Assembly: GCA_002150815.3 (NCBI GenBank)
Contig: NDFF03000003.1
Span: forward strand, 186,001-250,000
Reading direction: 5' to 3'
DNA from: Grammothele lineata
Taxonomy: Eukaryota; Basidiomycota; Agaricomycetes; Polyporales; Polyporaceae
Length of the DNA stretch: 64,000 nt
Shown: positions 1-11,826 of the stretch, one piece after another
Position numbering within the stretch: position 1 is the stretch's first letter
How the letters are laid out: every line of letters begins with the position of its first letter
Notes under the pieces: generated by a model
The model's input: only the letters and a program-made list of their open reading frames with translations
What the model was told of the DNA's origin: nothing
Databases searched by the model: none
Made by a program: the position numbers and the translations under genes

Positions 1-810
1 TCGCCGGGATCCGTCAACGTGCGCAGTCTCCTCGGACGGCCGCTCCGGCGTTGAATGGCGAACACGAACCGCGCCGTGGGTGCCGCGTACTCTCCCCGAA
101 TAGAGCCTCGGTCCAGGCTCTTCTGCCATACTTATGCTCGATTCGAGTACTTCGCGTTTCGCTTCGGCAAGCCCAAGGGAATTGTGGAGAGGGAATGAGG
201 TTCCAGGAGTTTCCAATATGCCGCGAAATGAATCGATACGAACGTGAACGAGCTTTTGTAGGCGAGGAAAGAGACTGCGGAGACGAAGAGGGAGAGGCAG
301 AAGAATGGTAATGGTTGGGCTATAGAACAGACAAGTTGGGGTAACCGCGATCGGAAGGGACCGGAAGAAGCGTACTGACGGAGCGGGACGAAGAGACGTC
401 GACGGACAAATGAATGAACATGGATGTGGTGGGGCAGCGGCTGAGAGTACGTACAACGAGCAGTCAAAGGGAGTGGTGAGAAGAACGACGATGGAGTGCG
501 AGGAGCAGCAGCGCGTGTACACGAAAGGACTGTCCGTAATCCCAGGAAACATGCCAACAGCACGGAACAGAGAGTGGAGAGAGAGAGGGCAGCGGCGGGG
601 GCGATGCGCGCGGAAAGATACTTTAAGTTAAGATGGGCCGGAAAGGTAGGCCGCTGCGTGCGTCGACGATTGCCTGGAGCCCCTTCTCCCGAGAGCACCG
701 CAGAACGCATATAGATCTCGGCAATCGTCCGTATGTGGCGGACTAGACATAGCACTCCGATAGCGATTATACTCGTATAGACCCTCCAAGCACGATATTG
801 TATGACGCGG
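1..810. other. intergenic / 3' flank, no gene seen
   Basis: This stretch lies downstream of the PPZ phosphatase stop codon. It has open frames up to about 200 codons on the minus strand (132-755), but their composition is arginine/serine/leucine-rich without domains, and no intron-exon pattern joins them. I see no repeat or RNA gene. It is probably intergenic, possibly with part of the phosphatase 3' UTR. Confidence 0.5.
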
Positions 811-2456
811 TCAAGTGGTCGTGGCCATCATGCTGAATGACGATGAGATCAACCCTGAAGCAAGATGCAAGAGATACGCACCTCTTCCGCTTGGCCTTCG
901 TCATCTCTTTTCGTAGGGCGGGGCCGTCTAAGGGCTTGAGGAGTTCAAACGCACACAGCAACTCCTCCGACACGCTATTCAAGACCCGTGAGAAAGGGAG
1001 GAAATCAAAGTGGTGCAGCTAGGTCCTAACCTCATGCACGCGCCGTAATTGTCGAACTCTGCAACGATGTGTTCAGAGACGCCAGCGTCAAATATGAAAT
1101 GAATGTGACTCACCTCCGCAATAGTTGGGTGCGCTGAACACTGTAACCAGCGTTCGGTCGTTCCAGAACTCGTATCCATCCTCTACGACCATATGCGCAC
1201 GACAAATGAGGTCCATGTCGTATCGCACGAGGAACTCATTGATGACGGCCTTGCCGAAACAATAACTGACTCCCCGCTCGTTGTCTTCCCAGTCAACGGC
1301 CGTGTCTGAGGGGTCAGACCATAGAAGGTCGTTAAGCAGACCGTAGTCCGGAACATCTGTCGGTCGCTGTATCCGCTTGATCTCCTCCATGGAATGCAGC
1401 GACGGTGAGAGACCTCCATGTACGCAGAAGATCTTTGACGCAACGATGGCGGCAATTGGTAGACAGTTGAAGACGTCGATGAAGGTCTTCCAAGTCTTCA
1501 AGTTACACCTTCGTTTGCATTCGTCGTAAAAGCCGTAGACTAAAGGTGTAAGATGAACGAAAACCCGGCATAGTCGGACTAGGAAACGTACCTCGCGTCA
1601 CATTGGCACATTCATGATTACCGCGAAGGAGGAAGAAATTCTCGGGGTACTTGATCTTGTAGCAAAGTAGGAGAAGGATGGTCTCGAGGCTCTGCTTCCC
1701 TCGATCCACATAGTCACCGAGGAACAGGTAGTTCGCCGCCGGCGGGAACCCACACATCTCGAAGAGCCGGATGAGATCCGAGTACTGCCCGTGCACGTCG
1801 CCTACAATCTTCACCGGCGGAGAAAGCTCGATGAGCGTCGGCTGGCTGAGGAAAACCTCTCGGGCGGCCTGGCATATGGCGAGGATCTCGGCGTTCTTGA
1901 GACAGAGCGACTTGCTGACTTTGCCTGTGTATCCGACGTCCAGCAACCGTTGAATCATGTCGTCGATATCCAGCTGCTTCACTGCATCCTTCCCGTTCGT
2001 CTTGCTAGTCACGCTCCCGGGGTCGTTAACGGAGAAGCTATTTGTGGAACCGGGCGTGGGGTATCCCGGCGAGGTGGATAGAATGGTGTGCGTGATCGGT
2101 ATATCGAGAGGCGCAGGCTTGCCGTGCGTCGGTGGTGATGCCTGCAATGAAGACGCCTTGGGCGAAGCGTCGGGAAGGACGTCGGGGGAGGTACTCGGAG
2201 AACTGGGCGGCCGCGAACCACTCCCGTTTGGGGCGACATTGTCACCGTCGGGGCTGGTGATTGTCATTGCGGGGGTCCCTGGAGCTCCTGGGGACGCATC
2301 GTGCCCATTCTGTTGAGGAGCCGTCCCGCGGGAGAGACTGCCCTGGGCCGCGTCGTTGGCGTCTTGAGCATCAGGAGCAACGGAATCTGGGCTGGCGTCC
2401 TTGTCCTTGTCCTTGTCCTTGCCCTTCTTGGACTTCTTGGACTGCTGCTGGCCCAT
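811..2456 (-). CDS. PPZ1: PPZ-type serine/threonine protein phosphatase
   Basis: Catalytic subunit of the PP1-related PPZ family, which in yeasts regulates cation homeostasis and cell integrity. The start at 2456 gives [12 protein letters not shown], an N-myristoylation-type Gly2 followed by basic residues, then about 150 disordered Ser/Pro/Ala-rich residues with a KDKDKDKD run. The catalytic domain follows with GDVHGQ, GDYVDRG, RGNHE and SAPNYCGEFDN. Introns are at 1591-1540 (GTACGT...TTTAG, joining NVTR to [11 protein letters not shown]), within NYCG/EFDN, and within GACMS/VSEELL with a GTTAGG donor. The last intron and end are less sure: a 49 nt intron would give a short tail ending at 811, while read-through would end near 767. 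An upstream in-frame ATG at 2648 would remove the myristoylation site, so it is not preferred. The PP1 consensus GAMM reads GACM here. Confidence 0.93.
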
Positions 2457-3047
2457 AGGAAGCGCTGCGGGGGTGGAAGAGGGCGAGGAGGGCTGGGGAG
2501 ACTGGGCTCTCCGCGAAAGTTTGGAGGTGAATACGGAGAGAAGTGTGGGCGCCAGCTTGACAAAGTGCGGGGGTGCGGAGACGGGGAGGGTAGGCGAGGC
2601 GGTGGCGGAGCACGGGGCGTCGTTAGAACGTGAAAGTATGGTACACAACCGCCTGGACGGAGGGCGGGGAGGAGGACCGGGACGGAGAGAGGATGGACGC
2701 TAGAGCCAGCGTTCTCGCCTGAGTCGCCTCGTCGCCCGGCCAGAACGCAGGTTCCGTTCCTTGTTTGGCAACTGTTTGGTCCATCACGCATCTCCCGCCT
2801 TGGCACACTCCAAGCGCACTCTGCCGCGACATTTCTGCCTCGGTCCGACTCGCTCTTGCCGTGTGTCGTTCGTAGCACAACATGCTCAGTCGCCACAAAT
2901 ACAGCTTGCATTCTCGCCACATACGCACGCACATACAGGATGAGTCGCATGGGTGCAGTGTCATTTTGATGCAGTCATAGCACATGAGAAAGCAATAATA
3001 CCATATCCTACGCCCCCTATCGCCAATACGCCGCGCGGATGGGCTGC
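2457..3047. other. intergenic between uS17 and PPZ
   Basis: About 590 bases that should hold the 5' region of the PPZ gene and the 3' end of the uS17 gene, both read leftward. The minus strand reads into the PPZ frame from 2648, so part is 5' leader. No other gene, repeat or RNA is visible. Confidence 0.5.
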
Positions 3048-3793
3048 TCAGAACTTGCCGAACGATTTCGCCGCCGCCTTGTTCTTCGACACCCGAAGCA
3101 CGTTGAAACGCACCGTCTTCGACAGCGGCCGGCACTGACCTGCGACGAAGGTTAACACACATCTCGTGTAGAACAACACAAATGTACGTACCGACAGTGA
3201 CGACATCACCAACCTCTACGCGGAAGGCTGGTGATACGTGCGCGGCGAGGTTTTTGTGACGCTTCTCGTAACGGTCTAACGTAGAAATGTTGAGGCGATA
3301 CGGACGCAGGGAAGATAACAGAGAGAGTATACGCACTGTATTTGGGGATGTAGTGGAGGTAGTCCCGACGAATGATGATTGTGCGAGTCATCTTGGTCGA
3401 GACAACGCGACCGGTGAGGATACGGCCGCGGATAGACACCTCACCAGTGAAGGGGCACTTCTTGTCTGCGGCGCGTGTTGGTCCCTCCGAACTGGACTTA
3501 ACGACAGATATGGACGAACGCACCGATGTAAGTACCCTGTATCGCCTCCGCCGGGGTCTTGAAGCCCAGACCGACATCCTTGTACCACCGCTTCTCCTTA
3601 GTGGAGACCTTCTTGCCACCTACACACCAATGAGCACCCCCTTGTTCACGATTACTCCAGTAACACGTACCGCGGATCTTGGCGGCCTGGAAAATGGTCT
3701 GCTTCTGGAAGGACTTCTCAATCTAAGGGATAAACCACCATCAGCATACGTATTCACAATACTATCTACATGGTCATCTACCTGTTCGGCCAT
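3048..3793 (-). CDS. RPS11: 40S ribosomal protein uS17 (S11)
   Basis: Small-subunit cytosolic ribosomal protein of the uS17 family. Six exons assemble without conflict: 3793-3782 (MAEQ), 3722-3671, 3619-3524, 3465-3337, 3275-3192 and 3139-3048. Together they encode 154 residues, the normal eukaryotic length. Diagnostic segments are [50 protein letters not shown] and the C-terminus [15 protein letters not shown]...KSFGKF. The first exon has only 12 coding bases, a common layout in fungal ribosomal protein genes. All introns are GT-AG. Function is certain from family conservation. Confidence 0.97.
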
Positions 3794-4223
3794 GGCGGGC
3801 GATGTCTTGAGGATGGGGAACGGTGCGTTCGGCAGGATATGCTTCCACCTGAAGTTTCGGGTGGACGGGCGCTTATCTGTGGGCGGCAAGCCACCATCAA
3901 TAAACTGTACAGTCCGGCATCTTCCGCAAAGGCGCGCGTACCTTTTCGGGTTGGGCATATCAGTGAGCTGGTTGGTCCTCAATGAATGCATAATAGATCA
4001 AATTGATAATTTATCTGGGATTAAACGGTGGGTAGTAAATGTAGGAAGCCAAGATACTATGATACAAGGTGTTGATACTGCTGCTGGGACATCAGGAACA
4101 GACGAAAATGGATACAGGATACAAGTACAGGATGCCAGAACCGAACAAGAATCAAGAGATATACAAGGGACAGTTGAGCTGGGAGGAGTGGAGACGCCAC
4201 AGAATGATCTATGAGTGTTATGA
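3794..4223. other. uS17 5' region / intergenic
   Basis: About 430 bases between the uS17 start codon and the stop of the receptor-like gene, both on the minus strand. It is more AT-rich near 3990-4060 than its surroundings, as expected for a ribosomal protein promoter and leader. No coding signal was seen. Confidence 0.45.
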
Positions 4224-6097
4224 TCAACGCCTCGCAATGTTCGGACGGCCAAATGTCTGCATGGATCTTGGCGTTTCTGAGCGAAAGCCTTCGCAAGTGG
4301 GCAATCGCTCAGGATCTTCCATCCCGTTCGGTGATTCCGTGCTACCTTCCATACTAAACGGTCCATCTCCATAAGACGTTGCTGGATAATGGGTGCCGAC
4401 CGAAGCCTGGCTCCCAAAGGTCGTAAGAGACGGTCCTTGGAAGAGTGGTAACCGGTAGCGTGACGACCCTGACGCGTCATCCGTGGCATGAACACCTGGC
4501 AACCCACGGCGCGGTGGTAGAGGCAAACTAAATCCGTTCTTCGACGATATACTAGGTAGTTGTCCCCCACTCCGTGGTGCCGCATACGATGTTTGACGAG
4601 GGGAGGACATCGGTCGTTGAACGATCCTCCCAGGAACAGATGGCAGTATTCTTCCTAGAACCTTATTGGGAGGTCGACGAATAACACTGACGCCCATGTG
4701 TTCATCATGAGATGTATGTGAGTTGCGAGTGCCTAGGAAGCCCTCAGAACAGGTCAGGACCGTCGGTCTCACGGATTCAAGCGCAGACGCGCACCATACT
4801 GTGAGACATAGTGATCGTTCCTCCAATGATCTCCACGCTGCTTCCTGAAGATAATAATGAGCCGTGACAACCAGCCAAACCAGGTCTCGTATATTTCTTC
4901 CTGGGCTGCGAAAATGATAAAAAAGATCATGGGGGTGATTGCTATATGAGCCGCGGTCAACATGTAGTTCTCGTATGTCTTGAGATGGCTACCTCCACTT
5001 ACCTTCCCAAATAACGCTGGCTCGGACCGAATTGACCCATAGTCGGTTGGCCAGCCAAGCTGTAGGATTATTTCTCCAGCTGTGGTGATTGTGTGTCCAC
5101 TGCGCGAGAACCACGGCATACAAGGAAGCTGAAACCATCGTCACGCTAACGAGAGCTGCAAACCGTGCGAATCGTTTCGTCTTCACGAAGAGCCAGCCTG
5201 AGCGTTCAAGCATGGTGTCTGAGTTGCGCCACACGACGGCCACCATTACGGCAGAAACCGTGATAGCTACTGCCAGCGGGACCAAAGTGAACACCAGCGA
5301 GACGATGCTGAAGGCAGGGTCATCGAAGTAGCATGAAGTCTGATAGGAGATGTCAGACGACGTGGTTAAGGCAGAGAAATGATTGTTTACAATGTTATAC
5401 GTCACATTCGCAGTACGATTCTGGACGATCAGTGGAATCGGTGTAATCATGACCGGCAGCGCCCATGCTATAGTTCCGTCAATAGATCTGAAGGGTGTTT
5501 GCTTGGATGATGACATTACCGAACGGTCCGATGCACAGTGCGTTCACGTAATTCTTAGTGAGTCGAGGATAATCGTCTGCACTACGCTTGGGCTGGACTT
5601 GGACCATTGCCAGGTACAAACATGGCTGTAACAAGGTTTTGCGTGAGCGGATGATTTCGTGTGCTAAGTAACCAAAAGTTTGCCAACCAGTGTGAAGCTG
5701 ACAGCGAAGGCCGCTTTGACCACGGTGACATACCGTAGCCTGTGGAAGATCTGAGCTACTGAGATGAAACAAAATCTTGCAAACTCACAGTATAGAGTCT
5801 GCTACGCAGAAACTAACCATCTTGGAGTAACTTAGGATGTCCTTTTCTAATTGGTAGGGGACGATCTTGTGGACGATCGGGAGAAGGATATCCAGGACCG
5901 AACGACACAAGCAGGAAATGATTAGTGCCCTGACCATGGGGTGCTTGGGTGCAGGGGTAACGATGAGCAACACGAAGAGAACGATGCTACATGACTGAGG
6001 GACTTGAGCTATAACCTCAGCTTCCGATATAATGATACTAACATACCTCTAGAACGATGACCAAAGTCGTCAACGTGTCCAAGTCGCTGACGGTCAT
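4224..6097 (-). CDS. seven-transmembrane receptor-like protein
   Basis: No family is recognised with certainty. Joining exons gives seven hydrophobic helices: DTLTTLVIVLE...IVLFVLLIV (split by an intron), VRALIISCLCRSVLDILLPIV, VVKAAFAVSFTLVGKLL, GTIAWALPVMITPIPLIV, IVSLVFTLVPLAVAITVSAVMV, FAALVSVTMVSASLYAVV and ITPMIFFIIFAAQ. A basic juxtamembrane segment (FRKQRGDHWRN) and a Ser/Pro/Arg-rich tail of about 150 residues follow, reached by an intron starting GTGAGACC near 4770. The start at 6097 (MTVSDLD) follows a pyrimidine-rich leader. The design of seven helices plus a disordered cytoplasmic tail is that of a fungal GPCR. A long loop before helix 5 has NxT/NxS-type sites (NRTANVT), suggesting an extracellular side. 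It only loosely resembles STE3 pheromone receptors, and I see no HD or pheromone genes beside it. The intron near 5500 (37 nt) is the weakest join. Confidence 0.6.
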
Positions 6098-7111
6098 GTC
6101 TAGGGACCTGCCAGGAGTAGAAGGGGGGAGGGGACAGGGACCAGAGAAGCCCCGCCTTTCGGGCGAGGGTATATGTTATGATGACCAGAGACGAGGTGTT
6201 GATTCAGGCGAGCCGGCGAAGAGAGAGCCGTGGGCAAGCCACGTAAGTTTGGGGTGCACTGTAAGGAAGATCTATCCAGAGACAAGCAAGGAAGACAGGT
6301 GAGATGATACGGTTTGACCGCATCTCATACGATGTGTCTCATGTCCCATAGGAATGGCAAGAGAACTCACCCCAACAGGTCTTCCTCCGTGAGTCGGCGC
6401 GTGTGCAGCGCAGTTCCATCGAGATGGGCTCAGCAAAGCCTGTGAGGCTAGCAACATGCTTCTTCGAGTTGCCGGCTCTGCGCAGCGACATACGTGTAGT
6501 TGACCGTCAAACTTACTTATTGGACGGCCGCTGGCATAACGGACACACTATGATGATGATCAACCGTAATGCGGAGGCCCAGACGGATGGTGGCATTCCC
6601 CGGAAGCAGAGTCGCTCCATGCAAACTTCTACTCCCACCCGAGATCCCACGAGGGACTAGGAACCTGCCGCTTCCGTATGATGAAGCATGCAGACGATGG
6701 TGGTGCCGGACGAGTGCAACCTGGAAGCGAGTTCAAAGATGAAGAACGTCCATCAAGCGGAGTCACGCCACCTCCTGACGCGTGTGTCACGAGCGCTCCT
6801 CGCGAGCGAGACGCGTCGAGTCGGATGCGTCCAAGATGCGTCATGCTCTGCAACGCCTCTGCCTCGCTCTCATCTCCCCGTTACTATCATAAAACCGAGC
6901 ATTAAGCTGGAACTCACACCTATTTAGACCACTGCAACTTTCTTACAGAACCAGGTTTACCATAAGTCCCGGAACCCCCGCTTGTCGCGTGGGGTCACTC
7001 ATGCTGGTCACGGTCACGGTACGCGTCAAAGCTGTAATCCAACTCGCAGTACAGTCGCGTCCACACTGTCTGCTACCTTTCCACTGCGTCCGCGTCTCCA
7101 ACTCTGCATCG
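6098..7111. promoter_or_regulatory. shared upstream region of 7TM gene and LIG1
   Basis: About 1 kb between two divergent starts (6097 minus, 7112 plus), so it should contain both promoters. A pyrimidine tract on the minus strand (about 6120-6150) lies directly before the 7TM start. Short open frames here show no conserved domain. I cannot name binding sites. Confidence 0.4.
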
Positions 7112-10100
7112 ATGGGTCGTCAACAAACTCTAGGTGTGTCCGAAATACACTATGTTGCTCCAGCTGACGAGAGGTGATGGTCGCCAGGCAAGTTCTTTGG
7201 AGGGAAAGCAGCGAATACCCCTGTACAATCTAAGTTGGAGGATGCGTTGGGTGGGAAGAGAAAACGTGCCACCAATGCCTTGACTAGTGAGACCAATGAA
7301 GGAGGTTTTAAGGAGACGGATAATACGGCCACAGGTGCGATCTATGGTTTTGTTCTTCGGGATAGATGTGTGACCATCGTCCATGCGCTCAGCCACCCAG
7401 TCTCCCTCCTTAGTCGAAGAAGGTTCGTAACGTCTCTACCTCTGCACTACGTTGTGTTCACAAGAGGCAAAGCTAAGAAGCCTGCTGTCAAGAAGCGAAG
7501 AGTGGTTGAGTCCGAAGATGAGGATGCACTAGAACGTAAGTAATCCTGTTTATGGATAATCCACCCCGTGCCGAGACTGCGACACGCGTAGCTGGACCGT
7601 CATATGGCAACACTCCTTCATCATTGAAAGATGAAGATACCGCTGATACTAGGAAGAACTTATTATCCTTGGGTTCAAAGCCGCCATACAAAGTGAATAT
7701 GCCTCAATCGAAATCTAGAAGCAAAACACAGGAGGACGTCGTGACACAGGGCCCGACTGACGAAGATGTCGTGATGTCTTCGAGCCCAGAAGACGACCCT
7801 GATGAAGGGGAAGATGAGATCGATGCAGATGAAGAGCTGGACGAGGAAGAGGACGGTATGGCCTCACGAAAGTAAGCCAGTATCTGCTTCCACGCAGCGC
7901 TGGCGCTGAGCTCTCCCCGTTTCATAGTGCCGAAGCAGTATTATCCCGTACTCAGGATGTGGACCTTCCCAATGGCTGGGAAGATGGCGATCCGTATGTC
8001 TTAAGTGTGCTAAGCACCTCTACCATGGCTAAACTAGCCTCGTAGAGTTCCTTATGCTGCACTAGCCAAAGTCTTCGCGTTAATAGAAGCTACCACGAAG
8101 CGTCTAGAGAAGACATCTTTGTTGACGTCTTTTCTGCTATTGGTAATTAGACGAAGGGCTACTGGGGATACTACAAGCCTCCTGCAAGCCGTATACCTCT
8201 GCATCAACAAAGTGAGTTGAGACTGTAGTGTTTGTCGCTCATTACATTGACGATCAGCTCTAAGCTGTGCCCGGACTATGTTGGGACTGAACTTGGTATA
8301 GGTGAAAGTCTTCTCATCAAGGCTATAGGCGAGTCAACAGGCCGGAGTTTGGCTACTGTCAAGGCAGAACTCAAGAAAGAGGGTGATCTTGGGCTTGTCG
8401 CAATGGTCAGCACTGGCTGCATTTACGCCCATCCTATACAACTCACCTATGGAACAGAATTCCAAGAACAGCCAGAAGACTTTGTTCAAACCGAAGCCCA
8501 TGACACTTTCGACAGTGTTCAAGAACTTGAAGGAGATTGCTCTCAGCAGTGGTCATTCCGTATGGGTACCGCACCGTTCCATTAGGCTCCATGCTCACGA
8601 GTTTGTTAGTCACAAAACAAGAAGGTCTCAATTATTACGAAGTTGCTGGCTTCGTGTCAGGGGCAGGAGGCGAAATATATTATCAGGAGTTTGGAGGGTA
8701 AATTGCGCATCGGCAATGCGGAGCGCACAGTTCTGGTGGCCCTCGCTCACGCAGCAGTGTTCGCCGAACTGGAGAAATGTGAGCGCATCCCATCCATCGG
8801 AGTTAAGTACTCCGACTGACTGACACTGGGATGCCGCCACAGCCAAGAACAAGAAGCTCAACCAGGAGAAACTCGCCGCCCGTCTTGAGGAGGCCTCTGG
8901 CATACTCAAGCAGGTCTATAGGTACAACAGCCATCTCTCGGAGGGTCGCAACCATGTTTGATTCCTTTTTCCAGCGAGCTGCCGTCCTATGACCTCGTGA
9001 TTCCCGCCTTGCTGAACGTCGGTATTGACAAACTCCGGGAAGAGTGTAAGCTCACGCCGGGAGTGCCGCTCAAGCCCATGTTGGCGAAACCAACCAAGGC
9101 CATTGGCGAAGTTCTCGACAAGTTTGAGGGCAAGAGGTTCACTTGCGAGTACAAGTACGACGGCGAGCGTGCGCAGGCGAGCTTCTAGCGCCTCTACGAT
9201 TGTCGCGCTCTCTCATTCCGAGCTTTCGCAGGTACACAAGCTCAAGGATGGCACCATCGCCGTATTCAGTCGTAACTCTGAAGACATGAGCAAGAAGTAC
9301 CCGGACTTGATGGAACAGCTACCCCGAGTGCGCATCTCGTGCCTAAAGATCTATGATATATACCAACTTATTGACGTCTCAATAGTGTGTCAAAGAGGGT
9401 ACTGATACGTTCGTCTTCGACGCAGAGGCCGTCGCCATCGACAAAGACTCGGCAAAGCTGCTCCCTTTTCAGGAGCTCAGTCGGCGGAAACGGAAAGACG
9501 TCAAAGTCGAAGACATCAAGGTCCGCGTGTGCCTCTTCGCATTTGACCTACTGTATCTGAATGGCGAGGTGAGTCCGCTATCAATAGCCGCGAGTCGTAA
9601 TGTTCAGTACTGATCGATCACAGCCGTTGCTGCACCTGGACCTAGCGGAGCGCCGAGAGATGCTCAAGAAGCATTTCCAGCCTGTTGAGCTCGAGTTCCA
9701 GTTCGCGAAGGCGTCCGACGCGGATACGACTGACGAGATTCAGACGTTCCTTGAAGAGAGCGTCAAGGACGGTTGCGAGGGGCTCATGGTCAAAATGCTT
9801 GAGGGTGAACTCTCACACTACGAACCTAGCCGGCGGACCGTCAACTGGCTTAAGGTGCGCCTTATTTCACCTACTACATCCCCCGTTCCACCTCACTCAT
9901 GCCATTCGGCACAGCTCAAGAAGGACTACCTCGCGGGTGTCGGCGACTCTCTTGACCTCGTCGTGGTCGGCGGGTACTACGGCAAGGGCAAACGCACGAA
10001 CGTGTACGGTGCATTCCTGCTCGCGTGCTATGATGCGGACGCGGAGGAGTACCAGACAATCTGCAAAATCGGCACCGGATTTAGCGAGGAGGCCTTACAG

Positions 10101-10562
10101 GCGCACTGGGACGCCCTCAGACCACTCGAGATGCAAACGCCCCGTGGCGACGTCAAGGTCGGCGGCGCGAAACCCGACGTGTGGTTCGAGCCCAAGGTCG
10201 TTTGGGAGGTCCTCACGGCGGACCTTAGTTTAAGCCCGATTTACACGGCCGCGCAGGGATTGGTGAGTCGGCGGTAGCGTGGTTCATACCGTACGAGGCT
10301 CATCATGCTTACATGCTCGCGTCTTTCCAGGTCGAGGAACGCGGCATCTCGCTGCGGTTCCCTCGTTTTATCAAGATTCGGGACGACAAGAGCGCGGACG
10401 ATGCGACTGGTCCTGAGCAGGTGTGCTTACTCCCCATTACCGTCGAGTCAAACCGGCTGACAAGTCTCTGCTTAGATCGCAGAAATGTACCAGCGGCAGA
10501 GCCTCGCACAAACCAAGGGCAAAAAGGGCAAGGCAGGAGACGCAGATGACGGTTTCTGGTGA
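7112..10562 (+). CDS. CDC9: ATP-dependent DNA ligase I
   Basis: Replicative DNA ligase (LIG1/Cdc9), which seals nicks between Okazaki fragments and in excision repair. Exon 1 (7112-7133) and exon 2 (from 7188) create [13 protein letters not shown], whose QQTLGKFF matches the PCNA-binding PIP box QxxLxxFF. An acidic, Lys-rich disordered linker follows. The DNA-binding domain has PYAALAK and [20 protein letters not shown]. The adenylation domain has the active-site lysine in [10 protein letters not shown] (codon 9153-9155), then [11 protein letters not shown] and [14 protein letters not shown]. The OB-fold has [16 protein letters not shown], and the protein ends DDGFW. About 15 exons are needed; apparent frame changes (for example GHS to [11 protein letters not shown] at about 8570-8610) are introns. 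One intron, 9177-9231, appears to use a GC donor. The gene looks intact. Confidence 0.95.
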
Positions 10563-10656
10563 TCTTGTGCTGCTGGCGTTTTCGATGTTTTCTCTATTAC
10601 GGTAAATTATATATGGTGCGGACACGGAACGACAGCGCATGCAGGGAACAAAGGTG

Positions 10657-11255
10657 TCATTTTGGTGCTACGGTCTCCGCTGGTACGGCCGGTGCGCTCT
10701 CTACTTTCTTGTCCTTGCCACCCATGTACCAGTAGTTGAGGAAACGCATGCCCTGGACAGACTGTGCGGTCGCGTTGGTCGCATGGCATGCGAAGAGCAG
10801 GTAATTTCTGGGCTGGACGCGCCATGCTGGAGAATTTGATCGGTTTCCGACAATCATAACTGACGAAAAGCAGAAAACGTACCGAAGCGCATGAAGACCA
10901 TGCTAAAGCCGTGCGATCTCGGGTGAACACGGGACAGGCATATGCAAAGGTAAGGCGACTCACGAATACGTCGCGAGGGCAGTAGTCATGGGCCCCGAAA
11001 TGACCTCTTCATCCTTGGACAGGTCAGCGAGAGCGGCTAGAGGAAGACCCCAGTTTGCGACCTAGACAGAGATATATCGTAGAATGAGTCAAGCGAGAAT
11101 GGACTCTTGGAGGACTAATCACGGACCGGGCCCCAGAAGTGGGTGCCTGCAGAAAGATATGAGCGGGTTGCGCTGACAGTGAAAAGACAGAACGCACTGA
11201 AGAAATACTCGCGGGCTGCGGGGGACCTGATCCAGCTGGAGAACGCGGAGGCCAT
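10657..11255 (-). CDS. MPC1: mitochondrial pyruvate carrier subunit 1
   Basis: Inner-membrane pyruvate carrier subunit that heterodimerises with MPC2/MPC3. Five exons join to a protein of about 120 residues: [59 protein letters not shown] and [21 protein letters not shown], then a short Lys/Glu/Ala/Pro-rich tail ending at 10657. THFWGP, NWGLP, ISGPMT and QPRNYLLF are the family signatures, and the length fits the roughly 110-130 residue norm. The start at 11255 is the only ATG upstream in frame with the [10 protein letters not shown] helix. No MPC2 is visible in the window. Its upstream region is shared with the plus-strand gene starting at 11827. Confidence 0.92.
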
Positions 11256-11826
11256 GGTGGAGGAGCGGGAGAGAGTAGGGAGTCTGACGAGCACGATTTC
11301 TCGCGAGTCGGCCTATGGGGTACCCAGCGTCAGTTTCCTTGCGGGCCGCTCACGTGGTGAAGCTTTGAAGACGCTGGGCGGGGCCGCGTTGAACGGATTG
11401 AGGCGGGAGAGACGCCGGGAGAGACGCCGGGAGAGAGGAGAAGATCAGGGAGAACCAGGGCAGCGTCCATCTCGCGGGCCCATCTGTGGTGAGTGCTGGT
11501 GGCCCGACAGATGAACTCGTCCTCGGACTCGTCCTCGGACTGCCTCGACTGCTGCGCTGGACGGAGTGCGCCCCGCCTGCCGCCTGGGCCTGATGAGCGA
11601 CGGCGGACAGGCTTTCGCGGCTTTTCTCCCGCCTCGTTGCAACGGTTCGCAGGCGCCAGTGCGGTAGGGGGCAAAATGCAAGCTGGGAGCCCGCTCGCCA
11701 CCGTCTTCCCCTTCTTCCCCGCGAGCTCGAGCCCCCGCCCTACCCTCCTCGCCCACCCTTCTTCGCCCACGAAGCTGGAACCCCTCCCGAGTCCTGTGAC
11801 TCTACGAACCCGCTCCAGATCCCGCG
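11256..11826. promoter_or_regulatory. divergent promoter region of MPC1 and orphan gene
   Basis: About 570 bases between two divergent starts. It contains short direct repeats (GAGACGCCGG units at 11408-11430 and ACTCGTCCTCGG units at 11515-11540). The long minus-strand open frame here reads through both the spacer and the neighbouring exon and is compositional, not a gene. Confidence 0.45.

Noticed and set aside
132..755. 207-codon open frame on the minus strand
   Set aside because: Composition is Arg/Ser/Leu-rich with no domain, no sensible splice partners, and it overlaps other long frames; typical of GC-rich spacer.
4224..6097. Calling the seven-helix protein a STE3 pheromone receptor and the region a mating-type locus
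   Set aside because: Only the general topology fits; diagnostic STE3 segments were not seen, and no pheromone precursor (CaaX) or homeodomain genes flank it.
8560..8620. Apparent frameshift in DNA ligase I
   Set aside because: A GTATGG...TTGTTAG intron joins GHS to [11 protein letters not shown], matching the family; the gene is intact.
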